A DNA stretch of 64,000 nt from Melitaea cinxia. Its lineage: Eukaryota > Arthropoda > Insecta > Lepidoptera > Nymphalidae. A model generated the notes under the pieces. It saw only the letters and a program-made list of their open reading frames with translations. It did no database searches and had not been told where the DNA came from. Shown here piece by piece: positions 20,323-30,796 of the stretch. Made by a program: the position numbers and the translations under genes. Within the stretch, counting starts at the first letter, position 1; every line of letters starts with the position of its first letter. The stretch covers positions 682,001 through 746,000 of the forward strand of contig NC_059420.1 of the NCBI RefSeq assembly GCF_905220565.1, written 5' to 3'.

Positions 20323-21441
20323 CTACGAGGGAGCGTTTTTATGTTCGCGGAATGAAGGGTAAGTGGTTGAAATAAAAAAACCAAATGATTTTTCCTTTTC
20401 AATATATTCACCTGCAAGACGGACACATTTTTCAGATCTTTCAATTAATTTATTTATACCCTCATAAAAAAATGTTTTGTCTTTGTCCTCAAAATACGCT
20501 GAAACTGCCTCCTTAACTTCATCATCGGTGATAAATTTTTTACCCCGCAGCTCTTTTTTCATTTTTGGAAAGAGATAATAATCACTCGGGGCCAGGTCTG
20601 GGCTGTAGGGTGGGTGGTTCAAAATATCGAAGCCCACTTTAAGCAGGGCAGCCAACGCAACGCGGCTCTTGTGGACGGGCGCATTGTCGTGCAAAAGCAG
20701 CACACCTTTCGTCAATTTTCCCCGTCTTTTCTGTTTAATGGCTTCTTTTAATCGCTCTAAGATTGAAGCGTAATATTCTCCGGTTATAGAAACACCTTTA
20801 TCTTTATAATCGATCAATAATATTCCTTCTGAGTCCCAAAAGACCGTTGCCATGAGTTTCCCAGCTGACTGTGACACCTTAAACTTCTTGGGGGGTGCTG
20901 TGCCCTTTTTATGCCACTGCATAGAGTCTTGTTTCGACTCAGGTTCATAATGATGAACCCAAGTTTCGTCTTCAGTAACAATTTGACTCAATACACCATC
21001 CTTGTCTTGATTGCAGAGGTCGAAAAATGCACATGAACACTCTACGCATTGTTGTTTTTGCGGCGGCGTGAGCATTCTCGGTACCCATCTTGCGCTGACC
21101 TAAGTCATGCCAAGATGATCGTGCAGTATTTTAAAAATGGTTGTATCAGATACGCCAACCATTTCTGCAAGTTGTTTCTTCTTTAGTCGAGCATCGTTGA
21201 GTACAAGTTTTTCGACTTTTCGGATAAGTTCTGGCGTGGTCACCTCGATGCTACTGCCCGGCCTCGGGTCGTCTTCAAGGGATTCCCTTCTCGTTTTAAA
21301 CAAACTGTGCCACTTGTACACCATGGTTTTTCCTGGACAAGAGTCACCGTAAACCGATGAGATCCCATCCATTATGGTCGCAACTGATTTTCCTTGCTTG
21401 GTAAGGAACTTTATAACGGCACGATATTCGATTTTTTCCAT
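20323..21441 (-). pseudogene. mariner transposase, one nonsense codon
   Basis: A DD34D transposase. I chose the start at the ATG at 21,441 (MEKIEYRAVI) by family convention; the frame is open to 21,489. The N-terminal ~115 residues have two helix-turn-helix segments (KTMVYKWHSLF and VSDTTIFKILHDHLGM). A TAG at 21,100-21,102 replaces the codon before VSARWVPRML. The core then shows VTEDETWVHH (D1), VLLLHDNAPVHKS (D2) and YSPDLAPSDYYLFP (D3). The frame runs through the whole terminal repeat and stops at a TAG that uses the TA target duplication (20,323-20,325). A single substitution separates it from a full reading frame. Confidence 0.92.
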
Positions 21442-21621
21442 ATTTAACTTTTCACTCCTGATTATGTTGCTTGGTTGGCGATAGCTCAAAGACTAATAGT
21501 CTAATAACAATGAAATCTCGTATTTATACTAATTATGAGTCACTAAACACTTTACGATCCTAATGAGCCTAATCACCCCCCTCCAACCCTCTCATTCCGC
21601 GAACTTAAAAACGCACCCTCG
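20326..21621 (-). mobile_element. mariner element, 1,296 bp
   Basis: Inverted ends beginning CGAGGGAGCGTTTTTATGTT (20,326) and the near-complement ending ACGCACCCTCG (21,621) are flanked by TA (20,324-20,325 and 21,622-21,623). The empty site survives in copy A (AAACTATTACAAC). The length is standard for mariner. It was inserted into copy B after the block was duplicated, or was lost precisely from copy A (less likely). Confidence 0.95.
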
Positions 21622-21715
21622 TATTACAACAAGCAGTGGATTTTACTCTACAGACACACAAGACGAAGAGACAAAGTATAAAATCATAGAACCAGTGCAG
21701 TGAAGACATCATAGA

Positions 21716-21930
21716 TTATAAAACATTTATAAAAATCGAATGTTGCCTTATTTTAACAAATCCTTTATTTTCTGCACTATCACAAATATAACAGTATTTA
21801 TTTTTTATACCCAAGAACAGAACTTCTCCAAACTTTGCCGTTAAAAAGTGCCGTATAATTGCTTTTGTGGGAGCGCTTAGACCAGCAGGCATCAGCAACA
21901 ACATTAATTACTGCTATTCCATCTATCACT
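21716..21930 (-). pseudogene. Mutator-like transposase scrap (copy B)
   Basis: Equivalent of 9,480-9,670. Here KFGEVLFLGIKNKYCYICD and the following SAENKG remain in one frame, with ADACWSKRS in another, so one indel separates the halves. It is the N-terminal signature of the Mutator-like/YqaJ family. Confidence 0.6.
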
Positions 21931-22157
21931 CTACCTTCTTCTATCGCAGCCTATCTTTCACGTTCCGCTGCATGCGCCATAGTCTGTTGAGCAGTTTTTT
22001 GTTATAGTGTTTGCAGTGGGATGTTAATATCAAAGCACAATTTCAACACTATCTTCTGTCTTTATTGAACTAAGGTTTTTAATAACATACAGAAATAATA
22101 ATAGCAGTATATAATATGCACAAGAAAACAAACACTATAATCACAGAAGGAGAAAAA

Positions 22158-23229
22158 TTATTGATAGGATGTACAGTTCGTAAGCACTATAGGATATTTA
22201 ACAATACAAGCAATAGGTTGTAAGCGACACAGGCTTCGCGCGGGAGTGCGGATCCGGACTTGGCTCGACGTTCCCGAAGAGCCAGTGTCCACCAGGAACT
22301 TGGTATTTGAGATGCGGTCGGTAACGAAAAGACGACCTATGGATAACGGGCAATCGTCGGTTGTCATTATTGACTGCCCGTGGAGTTTCCCGCCTTTTTG
22401 TAGTCGCAGGGTTTGACGCAGTAGTGAGCTCTTTCCCCGAATTTAGCGTGGCACCAGCATATCGGGTAGTTTTTGTAGCTGGAGTTGAACCGACTTCTCT
22501 GCCGTAAAGGTAGACGACGTCGTCCTCGTGGCCTAGAACGACTAGTAGAACCATACGAAATGCGAGTATATTCTTCCAGCTTGAGTGTGAGGTGCTGGAC
22601 CATCTTCTTCAGCTCTGCGATCTCATCAGATACGTCGGAGTGATGTACACCACGGGAGGACACAGCGGCGACGTCACATGGCGAGGTCAACTCCTGTATG
22701 CGATCTGCAAGCTGCTCCAAGTGTGTCGGTTGAGATGCCAGCTCAGTCTGGATGTTGTGTCGCAGAAGATTGCTCCATATTGTCCGGATGAAATCTTCTG
22801 GAACGGAAGGTCCTGCCAAATCTTGTAAGTGTCTTAAAAACTGTGAAGGCTTTCTATCTCCAAGTTCTTCGTGAGTGAGCAATTGCTTGATCTTCTTTTC
22901 ATGCGAAGCAGAGAGTCGCTTGATAAGCTCAAACTTTATCCTGTCGTATTTATTATTTGCTGGGGGGTTAACTATTATGTCCCTTACAGCTTTCGCGTAT
23001 TGCAAATCAAGGTTATTCGTCACTTGCGTAAATTTTATCAAGTCATCAGTGTCATATTGTGACTATTGAACTGACCTTCAATTAGAGCAAACCACAGCTC
23101 AGGATCTTCAGGTGAAAATGATGGTACGCTAATTTTTAATTTGCGCACGTATTTACTTTCACTTTCTTTGGAAACGCGCACTCCTTTTGCGCGCCGCACA
23201 GTGGGACAGAACCGTGAGTACCGTCTCAA
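22158..23229 (-). pseudogene. Gypsy gag-protease, second lineage (copy B)
   Basis: The gag body is one open frame of 224 codons (23,041-22,367), better preserved than in copy A. It shows AVRDIIVNPP, YDRIKFELIKR, LQDLAGPSVPEDFIRTIWS and the CWCHAKFGERAHYC patch. It still carries the frame change after NMTLMT that copy A has, so that break predates the duplication. The protease start with LVDTGS follows in another frame and is soon lost. The element is inactive. Confidence 0.8.
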
Positions 23230-24283
23230 AAATCTGTAACTTTTTTGTTGATTGAAGTAAAGTATTCAATTCGGTGAAGTATACATACTCATACCAGTTT
23301 CTCTCTAAATTAACATTATTAATATTAATTATATACATATGACTCGACTCACTATCGCTAGACTCGCTTTCTTGAATAGCTTTTACAGGGTCTCTTGCTC
23401 TGCATTTTATCGCAAAGTGGTTCATCTTCCCGTATTTCATACACTTCTTTCCATATGCTGGGCATCTTCTTTCACTGTGATGAAATCCACATCTCGAACA
23501 GTCAAACTTCTTCTCAGCTCGCTGTCCTTCTTGTTTCTTATTCTTCTCTGGATATCTATCGTCTGTATTTCTCTGTTCTAGTCTATGTCTTGAATCTCGG
23601 TCTGTTCTGGTATATTTTCTCTTATCTGTTGGGTTTCTTTTTTCCCTTTCCGACACTGATCCTTTTCCATTCTTCTTTCTTACACTCTGTACTGCACTCG
23701 TCCCTGGTTCGTTTGCAATTTTCTTGATTTGTTCCTCTGCTAGTTCTGCTGCTTTACATATCTGGATCGCTTTACTCAATGTCAGGTCACTTAGTAGTCT
23801 ATCTTTCAATCTCTTATCTATAATTCCTGTTACTATTCTGTCTTTTAACATTCTATCCAAAAGATTTCCAAATTCACATTCTGTGCTTAACTTTTTTATG
23901 TCAGTATAAAAACTATCAAAAGTTTCACCTTCTTTCTGGTTTCTTGTAAAAAACAAATGTGAATTAACACTTTCTTTTTTTCTCGGGATAAAATACTCGT
24001 TGAATTTAGTTATCACTTTTTCATAATTGTAGGCCTCATCTTTAGCAAATTCAAAAGTAGTATGTATGTCTTGAGCTTCCTTAGCGCATGCAGTGTAATA
24101 ATAATGCCGTCTGGACCTCACTGGATTCACTATTAGCACCTGACGCTAATCTATATATTTCGAATCTCTGCAGAAATTTTTATACTCTTCCATGGACAGG
24201 TTTTTTAAGCCCGTAGGAGTTTTCAATCTCTTTATTCCACTTGTTTTTATAATTTCTCTTTGTGTAGACTCCGCCATTTTGTA
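23159..24283 (-). pseudogene. Gypsy gag with zinc knuckles, first lineage (copy B)
   Basis: Counterpart of the copy A gag. The 326-codon frame (24,139-23,159) includes FTRNQKEGETFDSFYTDIKK, SKAIQICKAAELAEEQIKK, a basic stretch, and knuckles CSRCGFHHSERRC and CMKYGKMNHFAIKC. The first has its full Cys/His set; in the second, one Cys has become Tyr. The N-terminus (MAEST start near 24,283) is out of frame after a stop near 24,145. It merges into the second gag lineage as in copy A. Confidence 0.75.
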
Positions 24284-24519
24284 CTTATCTTGTACGTCGT
24301 AGAACTCAATAGGACCAGTATACAATTATTAGATTATTTCACCCTGTTTTTGTTTTTTTTTTTTTAATTTCGCAGCGCCATATTATGTGTTTATTAATTA
24401 AACATCCTTAGTGTCTTCAACAGATTTATTAGTTTAATTAAACTTACATTACAAGCTTAATCAGACAGTGGGTGCTCTCTCTGTCCTTCTACCGAAGTGT
24501 CTAGATTGATGTCATGCCA

Positions 24520-25640
24520 TAAACTATGAACTGTCAACAATATTCAACCATTGACTAGCATGTATATAACAAAAACTATCATTTCTACTGTTAGAACCTA
24601 TTTTTATGCGATTAAATCTTTTTATAAAATTCCATATATCACTAATGTATCTATTAATTGAACTGCATAAATTTTTCCAACGTTTCCTTTTTTCTTCTTT
24701 AATAATCCTCTTTTTCTTAGCTTCCATTTTTTTATAGTTAAGATAATTTTCCATATTCAAATTCCGTCGGTAAATACAATAAAAGCTGATTTACAATCTT
24801 TTACAGCTAATGCACAAATGTCGTTCCACCAAGGGGAAGGGGCTTTATTATCTCTTTTTTTTTTGTGTAATATTTCAATTTGGGAACACATTCCTCTTTT
24901 GAATTATTTAGCATATTACAAAATTTGTTGTAAGATCCTACAGGATATTCATTAGTCATTAAAATTAATGAAATTACTTTCTGAGAGAAAATAGTATTTT
25001 TCCCAATCAGCCTTATTATACATATATTTATTTACATTTTTATTAAAGTCATAAGTATTTGGAGATGCAATCATATTAGTAAATGTAGGGTAATGATAGC
25101 TACCTAATGGATCCTCACCAACAAATCAGTCGCATATGGGTGCTAACTCTGAACTAACTTAAGTAACATCAATGGCAGATATGTTGTCATTTTGCCTACG
25201 TACAGTAGTGACACTACCAGTATTAAAAATACACAAATTAAGATCATCTATCAAATCATATAGATTTTTACCCCTAGTTTTAGTTAAAGTGCATCCAAAT
25301 GCTACATAATGCACATTGAAATCACCTGATATTATATATGATTTAGGGAGACTGGTTTTAATATGTTTTAATTTAGAAATATAAATTTTATTTTTAGGTG
25401 GACAATATACACATAGAATAGTTAGAGGACCGACTTTTGTGTCAACAGAAATGGCAATCGTTTGAACATCTTCGAAATTTGCAGTTGAAAGTTGGACATA
25501 TTTTATAGAACTTTTAATTAAAAAGGCCACGCCACCATGTTCTTTTTCAGCATTTTTAAAAATAGAATCATACCCAGGCATGTAAAAGTGTGACTGGGAA
25601 CTTTTTAACCATGTTTCATTTAATAAACATATATCTCGCT
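24520..25640 (-). pseudogene. Jockey-like LINE pol: endonuclease and linker
   Basis: From about 25,640 downward the minus strand reads ICLLNETWLKSS (catalytic E of the APE-type endonuclease). GGVAFLIKSSIKYV, SGDFNVHYVAFG (GDFN motif) and ISAIDVT (end of the endonuclease) follow. After a decayed stretch (24,840-25,160) the linker PSPWWNDICALAVKDCKSAF appears, followed by the Lys/Arg-rich helix down to about 24,520. No RT remains: Gypsy sequence replaces it. Stops and frame changes between 24,760 and 25,160 show it is dead. Confidence 0.75.
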
Positions 25641-26187
25641 AGTGACTATTAACATCGTCGGAACTGCAAAATAGCATTTTTTTGTTTATTTCATAAAACG
25701 TTCCCAAATAACCATTGTTCTATTAAATCAGTTACCTAAAAATTAATGTTTGAGAACAAGCACTAAATTTTAAAACATAGCATACAATGTTCATGAATTG
25801 AAACTTTTGAGAAGTCTAACATATTCACCTTAAACCTTGATGGCAATTTATATCGAGGACATGCTATATGAACAAATTGTTTCAATCCATCTTTTTCAAC
25901 ACAAGAAAGAGGTAAATTATACTAAGTAGTACGCACGTCGCGCACTGTTGTGCGACAATACCAAACATGTTGAGCGTCAAGTGTTGCGTTTCAAAGGTTG
26001 CCTAATGATATACATTTAGCATGACAGCTTTACATTTTAAATTTAAAATATTATTATGTATTATCTCAATAAATAGTAATTAAATTAGTTCTCCGATGTT
26101 GATAAATTTTAAAATTGCTTAATCGGCATAGGCGTAATAATATAACAGACTTACTTTTGAATTTTATACCTTTTGAATTGATCTGTC
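25641..26187. other. Unassigned AT-rich sequence
   Basis: No motif recognised on either strand. It lies between the Jockey endonuclease start and the YqaJ gene, so 5' LINE sequence or a decayed element end is possible. Confidence 0.35.
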
Positions 26188-26812
26188 TCAAATGGGCATA
26201 CCTCTTGCATTTCTACTGTCTACTATTAAAGGCAGCAAGCAATTTATATAAAATGTTAATAATTTCGGTTTCATATTAGTATCTAAAAAAACATCATCTT
26301 TTTCTATCAATAGTGTGTAAATTTTTTCATTCTCGCCTGCCCATATGGCCAAAAGACACTTTTGTCGTTCTGATACGTACACTTGACCTTGTGTTTGGGA
26401 GTACCGGTAGATTTTTTTATTAATTGTGGTTGTTTTAATATTTTTATTATACTTTAAAATTTGTATTTTGTTTTCTTTTACTGCATTAGAAAGTCCTTTT
26501 TTGTATCCTGCAATCGGACACTTGACTTCGACAATAGTATCATGTCCAATTAAGCCGTCAGGCGTTGCCCCTATAAAAGGGTAATCTTTGTCAGTAAATA
26601 AACCATAGGGTGCAATGATAACACCTTCCTGCTGTTGTAATTGGTGCAAAGCTTGTTGCTCATACTTGACTCCGTGTGCAATATTCGTGACGTGGCCAAA
26701 TTTTTTCTGTATAGTAAGTTTTTTACCTGCGGAGCTGTACTTGAGATTACCTTTCTTTTGCATATAAGGCCAAAGTTTGAAGCAGTTACTAGGCTTTTTC
26801 TGATTTGCTTAA
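26188..26812 (-). pseudogene. YqaJ nuclease domain of a Mutator-like TE gene
   Basis: The best-kept YqaJ domain in the window. The minus strand shows IRKSLVTASNFGLICKRK (N-terminal helix), then, after a frame change near 26,740, HGVKYEQQALHQLQ, FIGATPDGLIG and IVEVKCPIAGYK. The GATPDG aspartate and the ExK pair of the PD-(D/E)XK fold are present. QTQGQVYVSERQKCLLAIW follows. The protein is cut on the N-terminal side at about 26,812 where Gypsy sequence starts, in a frame that happens to continue into Gypsy integrase. Confidence 0.75.
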
Positions 26813-27166
26813 ATTTTATGATTTGCATTAATTTTTTATCCCCTTCTATCAATTCGGGATGTTCTGCTCTTCTTTTCCTATCTCCGTATTCTTTTCCTTT
26901 TTCTTTTTCCAACTTATCCCGATCTCCTACTTCCGAATCAACTTTTTTGTCAATGTCTTGTAGCATCGGAATCTTATCTCTATTCCTTCTTTTAAAGAAA
27001 AGTTCTGAAGGAGTCTTTCCTGTTACTGAGTGAGGAGTAGAGTTATACATCATAAGATACTCATATAATGTTTCCCTCATATCTCTTTTTTCACTTACAC
27101 TTATTCTGAGGTGCTTTAAGATGCCTCTATTTTGGCGCTCAACTTCCCCATTCATTGCGGCCAATA
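26813..27166 (-). pseudogene. Gypsy integrase, C-terminal half
   Basis: The minus strand carries AAMNGEVERQNRGILKHLRI (the catalytic E region of the DDE integrase), LMMYNSTPHSVTGKTPSELF, and the basic C-terminal RKRRAEHPELIEGD. The N-terminal half lies at 29,298-30,195; the RTE at 27,167-29,297 separates them. Confidence 0.85.
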
Positions 27167-29297
27167 ACGGGGCACTCTGAATATATGTCTCCGAAAGGAG
27201 CGGACCCGCTTGATGAAATCTACTCTCCGACCTACGCTGCCCCAAATACTATGTGGCTCCGAGCAGTTTCAGTTGGAACTCCAAAACCGATTCGATTCGC
27301 TGGAAACTACTAGCGACGTGGACGAGATAACCGACAACGTGGTGAAGACGGTGTGTACACTGGGTCGCAGGCACTTTCCACCAACAAAGCCAACGAAGCA
27401 GTCCAAACTTTCTCCCGAAGCCTTGGATCTGACGCGGCAGAGGCGCGAGTTGCCGGCTGCTTCGCCAGAACAGAGGGCTCTTTCCAAGAGGGTACGGAAA
27501 ATTATTCGCCGAGACCTCCGCTGCTCAAATACGAGAGAGGTTGCTACTCTGATTGAGCAGAATAGGGGGTCCAAAGTTTTCCAAAGACCATTGGGGAGAA
27601 GCCTTCTTGCGAAGCTTAAAACAGCAGATGGCAGAACCGTCTGCTCTCGCCCTCAGGTCCGAGAAGAGGTTGAGAATTTTTATGGACAGCTGTACTCGTC
27701 GAGCGCACGCAAGCCTGCGACTTGGGACACCGAAGATCCACGGGCACCATTGTTGCGCCATTATTCGGAGTGTATCCCGGACTTCGAAGAGGATGAGATT
27801 GGTGCAGCGCTCGGGCAGCTTAAAAACGGAAGGGCCCCGGGGGATGACGGAGTTACCACTGAACTCCTTAAAGCCGCAGGGCGACCTGTCCTGAAAGCCT
27901 TGGCAAGACTATTTAACGCCGTCATCCACCGAGGTACCACGCCGGAGGCGTGGTCCAGGAGTGTGGTGGTGCTGTTCTTTAAGAGAGGCGATAAGTCTCT
28001 GTTAAAGAATTACAGACCGATCTCACTTCTGAGCCACGTCTATAAGCTGTTTTCGAGGGTTGTTACGAATCGTCTCGCCAGAAGACTCGACGAATTCCAA
28101 CCACCAGAGCAGGCTGGGTTTCGAAATGGCTACAGCACCGTGGACCACATCCATACTGTTCGGCAGATTATCCAAAAGACGGAAGAATATAATCAACCGC
28201 TGTGTATGGCATTTGTGGACTACGAGAAAGCCTTCGACTCCGTCGAGACCTGGGCTGTCCTGGACTCTCTGCAGAGATGTCATATCGACTGGCGATATAT
28301 CGAAGTACTAAAATCTATGTACGACGCGGCGACGATGACCGTTCATGTCAATGACCAAAGAACAAGACCTATTTCCCTCCGGCGCGGGGTAAGACAGGGT
28401 GATGTAATATCACCGAAACTGTTTACCACTGCGCTAGAGGATGTTTTTAAGACCTTGGATTGGGGGGAACGGGGCATCAACGTCAACGGTGAATTCATCT
28501 CTCACCTTCGTTTCGCCGACGATATTGTCATCTTTGCGGAGACGCTGGATGAGTTAGGCCAAATGCTGGCCGGCCTAAACGAGTCCTCCCGACGTGTCGG
28601 TCTCTGTATGAACTTGGATAAGACGAAAGTTATGTTTAACAACCAAGTCATACCGATACCGGTATCGGTCGATGGTACCCTTCTCGAAGTTGTTCAGGAT
28701 TATATTTACCTAGGCCATACTATCCAACTAGGCCGCAACAACTTCGAGAAGGAGGCCGATAGGAGGATTCGGTTGGGCTGGGCGGCGTTTGGCAGACTTC
28801 GTCGAGTCTTCACTTCGAAGATTCCGCAATGCTTGAAGACAAAAGTTTTCGAGCAATGCGTCCTGCCTGTGTTAACATACGGAGCCGAGACGTGGACACT
28901 GACCAAGGGACTGGTCCACAAGTTTAAAGTCGCTCAACGTGCAATGGAACGGGCTATGCTTGGGGTCTCTCTCAAAGACAGGATTAGAAATGAGACTATC
29001 CGCGAGAGAACGAAGGTAACCGACATAGCCCACAGAATTAGCAAGTTGAAGTGGCAGTGGGCTGGTCATCTGTGTCGCAGGACCGATGGCCGTTGGAGTA
29101 GACGGGTCCTAGAGTGGAGACCGCGTCTTGGCAAACGCAGTGTGGGACGTCCTCCGGCCCGTTGGACCGACGATCTACGTAAAATTGCCGGTGTAGGCTG
29201 GATGAGGATTGCGGAAGACCGGGATGTGTGGCGCGAACTGGGGGAGGCCTATGTCCAGCAGTGGACTGCGATAGGCTGAAGTGTTGTTGTTGTGTTG
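27167..29297 (+). mobile_element. 5'-truncated RTE retrotransposon, 2,131 bp, in Gypsy integrase
   Basis: Flanking CAATA duplications (27,162-27,166 and 29,298-29,302) bound the insertion. The sequence is open from its first base, so truncation fell inside the ORF and removed the endonuclease and N-terminus. The 3' end carries GGAGGCCTATGTCCAGCAG and ends in (GTT)n-like repeats, the model for the short tails elsewhere in the window. Confidence 0.9.
27213..29279 (+). CDS. RTE-clade reverse transcriptase, 688 aa, N-terminally truncated
   Basis: This LINE protein copies its RNA at nicked target DNA. The first ATG is at 27,213; the frame is open back to the insertion boundary, so this is the C-terminal two-thirds of a longer protein. 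RT motifs in order: LKNGRAPGDDGVTTELLK, NYRPISLLSHVYKLFSR, QAGFRNGYSTVDHI, CMAFVDYEKAFDSV (catalytic D), RRGVRQGDVISPKLF, LRFADDIVIFAE (FADD active site), YLGHTI. A thumb and C-terminal region follow (LTYGAETWTLTK, RRTDGRWSRRVLEWRPR, GRPPARWTDDLRKIAG). There are no stops over 2 kb, so the insertion is young, but it cannot be autonomous without the endonuclease. Confidence 0.92.
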   Translation: MKSTLRPTLPQILCGSEQFQLELQNRFDSLETTSDVDEITDNVVKTVCTLGRRHFPPTKPTKQSKLSPEALDLTRQRRELPAASPEQRALSKRVRKIIRRDLRCSNTREVATLIEQNRGSKVFQRPLGRSLLAKLKTADGRTVCSRPQVREEVENFYGQLYSSSARKPATWDTEDPRAPLLRHYSECIPDFEEDEIGAALGQLKNGRAPGDDGVTTELLKAAGRPVLKALARLFNAVIHRGTTPEAWSRSVVVLFFKRGDKSLLKNYRPISLLSHVYKLFSRVVTNRLARRLDEFQPPEQAGFRNGYSTVDHIHTVRQIIQKTEEYNQPLCMAFVDYEKAFDSVETWAVLDSLQRCHIDWRYIEVLKSMYDAATMTVHVNDQRTRPISLRRGVRQGDVISPKLFTTALEDVFKTLDWGERGINVNGEFISHLRFADDIVIFAETLDELGQMLAGLNESSRRVGLCMNLDKTKVMFNNQVIPIPVSVDGTLLEVVQDYIYLGHTIQLGRNNFEKEADRRIRLGWAAFGRLRRVFTSKIPQCLKTKVFEQCVLPVLTYGAETWTLTKGLVHKFKVAQRAMERAMLGVSLKDRIRNETIRERTKVTDIAHRISKLKWQWAGHLCRRTDGRWSRRVLEWRPRLGKRSVGRPPARWTDDLRKIAGVGWMRIAEDRDVWRELGEAYVQQWTAIG

Positions 29298-30195
29298 CAA
29301 TATGGGATAGTACTAAAAAGTTTAATGTTGCAATCTTCACAAAAAGTTTTAAATTCCTCACTCACAAACTGCCGGCCATTATCTGCAGTGATTGATTGTG
29401 GATAGCCCAGTCGGCTAAAGAGTTCTTTCAGGATTTTAATAATTTGTGAACTTGTTATGGTCCTGGTGATTTTTACTTCTTTATATCGACTTCAGTAGTC
29501 AATGATCACTAAAATGTAATCGTTATTTGGCAATGGACCTCAGAAACAGAATAGGTCAATCGCGATGTCTATCCAGGGTTGCTGTGTGGCTACGGCACTA
29601 AAGAATTTAGCCACCCCCTCTCTTCCCGTGGGTGTCGTAAGAGGCGACTAAGGGATAACAAGGTTCCACAACCACCTTGGAACTTAAGAAGCCGACCGAT
29701 GGCGGGATAACCATCCAACTGCTGGCTTTGAAATACACAGGCCGAAGACGGGCAGCAGCGTCTTCGGTGCGACAAAGCCAGTACTGCGGTCACCAACCCG
29801 CCTGCCCAGCGTGGTGACTATGGGCAAAACACATGAGTTCACGTTATTTGTGGCGTAAACTTGTGGAGGCCTATGTCCAGCAGTGGACTGTATAGGCTGT
29901 AATGATGATGATCCAGGGTTCATACGGAAGCTACGTTATTTTACGAAGAAACCCTACGTTTCATAGGTGCTGGAAAATTCGGTAAGTTAACGAGGATACA
30001 ACTTTTGCACGATTTCACCATCACCTCGACGTCTTTGTCTATTCTAGGCCACCAAACTTTAGACCGCAAGCGACCTTTCATGGCCACAATTCCTGGATGG
30101 CCTTCGTGAGTGACAAACACGGCAGCCGAAAGGTCCGTTGAGTGGTTTTGTGATGCGGGCTCACACTTAAAAAGTGGAGGCTTACCGTCGACCAC
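29298..30195 (-). pseudogene. Gypsy integrase, N-terminal half
   Basis: Read from 30,195 downward, the minus strand has the HHCC zinc-binding part (HEGHPGIVAMKGRLRSKVWW, CKSCILVNLPN). After the 330-bp repeat insertion at 29,581 the catalytic core continues with ELFSRLGYPQSITADNGRQF (second D) to 29,298. Together with 26,813-27,166 it makes most of an integrase. The protease, RT and RNase H between the LTR at 30,454 and this point are missing. Confidence 0.75.
29581..29910 (+). repeat. 330-bp RTE-tailed repeat with 10-bp target duplication
   Basis: Bounded by ATCCAGGGTT (29,571-29,580 and 29,911-29,920). It contains the CTTCCCGTGGGTGTCGTAAG and GGCGACTAAGGGATA blocks that I associate with lepidopteran repeats, then the same 3' tail as the insertions at 3,692, 46,914 and 51,836, ending in (ATG)n. 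It is the longest member of that family here and probably depends on RTE enzymes for mobility. Confidence 0.9.
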
Positions 30196-30330
30196 AAGGC
30201 AGCAGGAGGTGTTCGGGGGTGATGCGGGCTCACGCTTAATAGCGGAGGCTTACCGTTGACCACAGGGCACGAGCAGCGCGGGCTTAGGCTTATGAGATGC
30301 CCAAGGCTTATCGTCGACCACTGCACTAGG
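30150..30330. repeat. Imperfect ~67-bp tandem repeat, about 3 units
   Basis: Units share GATGCGGGCTCAC, GGAGGCTTACCG and TCGACCAC. It sits between the Gypsy integrase and the primer-binding region, inside the deleted interior of the Gypsy fragment. Confidence 0.75.
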
Positions 30331-30436
30331 ACTTCTTGACAACGGAGCCAACAAATATAATGGTGCAGACGAGTGGAACGAGTTCGCGACGCCTACACCT
30401 ATTAATCCCAGTACTTCGGTTTTTTCCTGGGATCCC

Positions 30437-30710
30437 ACTTCTGACACCAAATTTGTTAGGATGGCTCTCCGTTGGTTCTTTTAAAAAAAAAACACTTTAA
30501 TTACTGCTGCTAATTAATTTAATTAATGACAACAACTGTTCTAAACCAAAGTCGGACTCGAACTGAGTTAAATACAATGGTCTTTTTAATATAAAATAAT
30601 GAAATCGGAAGCGATGGGGTTTATCGCTGACTAAACAGTTTTGTGTAAAATTTCCAGGCTTAACATACTGCATATGTTGCATTTTATTCATATGATATTT
30701 GTTCATAACA
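30437..30710 (-). repeat. Gypsy LTR (257 bp) and primer-binding site
   Basis: The interval 30,454-30,710 begins TGTTAGG and ends CATAACA, so the two ends form the short TGTTA/TAACA inverted repeat of an LTR. Immediately next to it (30,437-30,453) the minus strand reads TTGGTGTCAGAAGTGGG, a typical Gypsy primer-binding site, which orients the element on the minus strand with this as its 5' LTR. The other LTR was not found. Confidence 0.75.
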
Positions 30711-30713
30711 GTG

Positions 30714-30796
30714 TGGAGCTGTACTTGAGGTTACCTTTCTTTTGCATATAAGGCCAAAGTTTGAAGCAGTTACTAGGCTTTTTCTGATTTGCTTAA
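30714..30796 (-). repeat. Second copy of an 80-bp YqaJ-gene segment
   Basis: Matches 26,733-26,812 (GGAGCTGTACTTGAG to GATTTGCTTAA) almost exactly. The two copies flank the whole Gypsy/RTE composite as direct repeats, and piggyBac-1 is inserted at the TTAA at the end of this copy (30,793-30,796). Confidence 0.9.

Larger units (their letters stand above)
20064..24847 (-). repeat. Duplicated composite TE block, copy B (with mariner)
   Basis: Second copy of the block at 9,093-12,597. Apart from the mariner at 20,326-21,621 the two are collinear. Copy B continues into the Jockey endonuclease region beyond the point where copy A is cut by HARB1. On the low-coordinate side the homology ends at AACTCT near 20,064, soon after HARB2. 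Confidence 0.9.
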
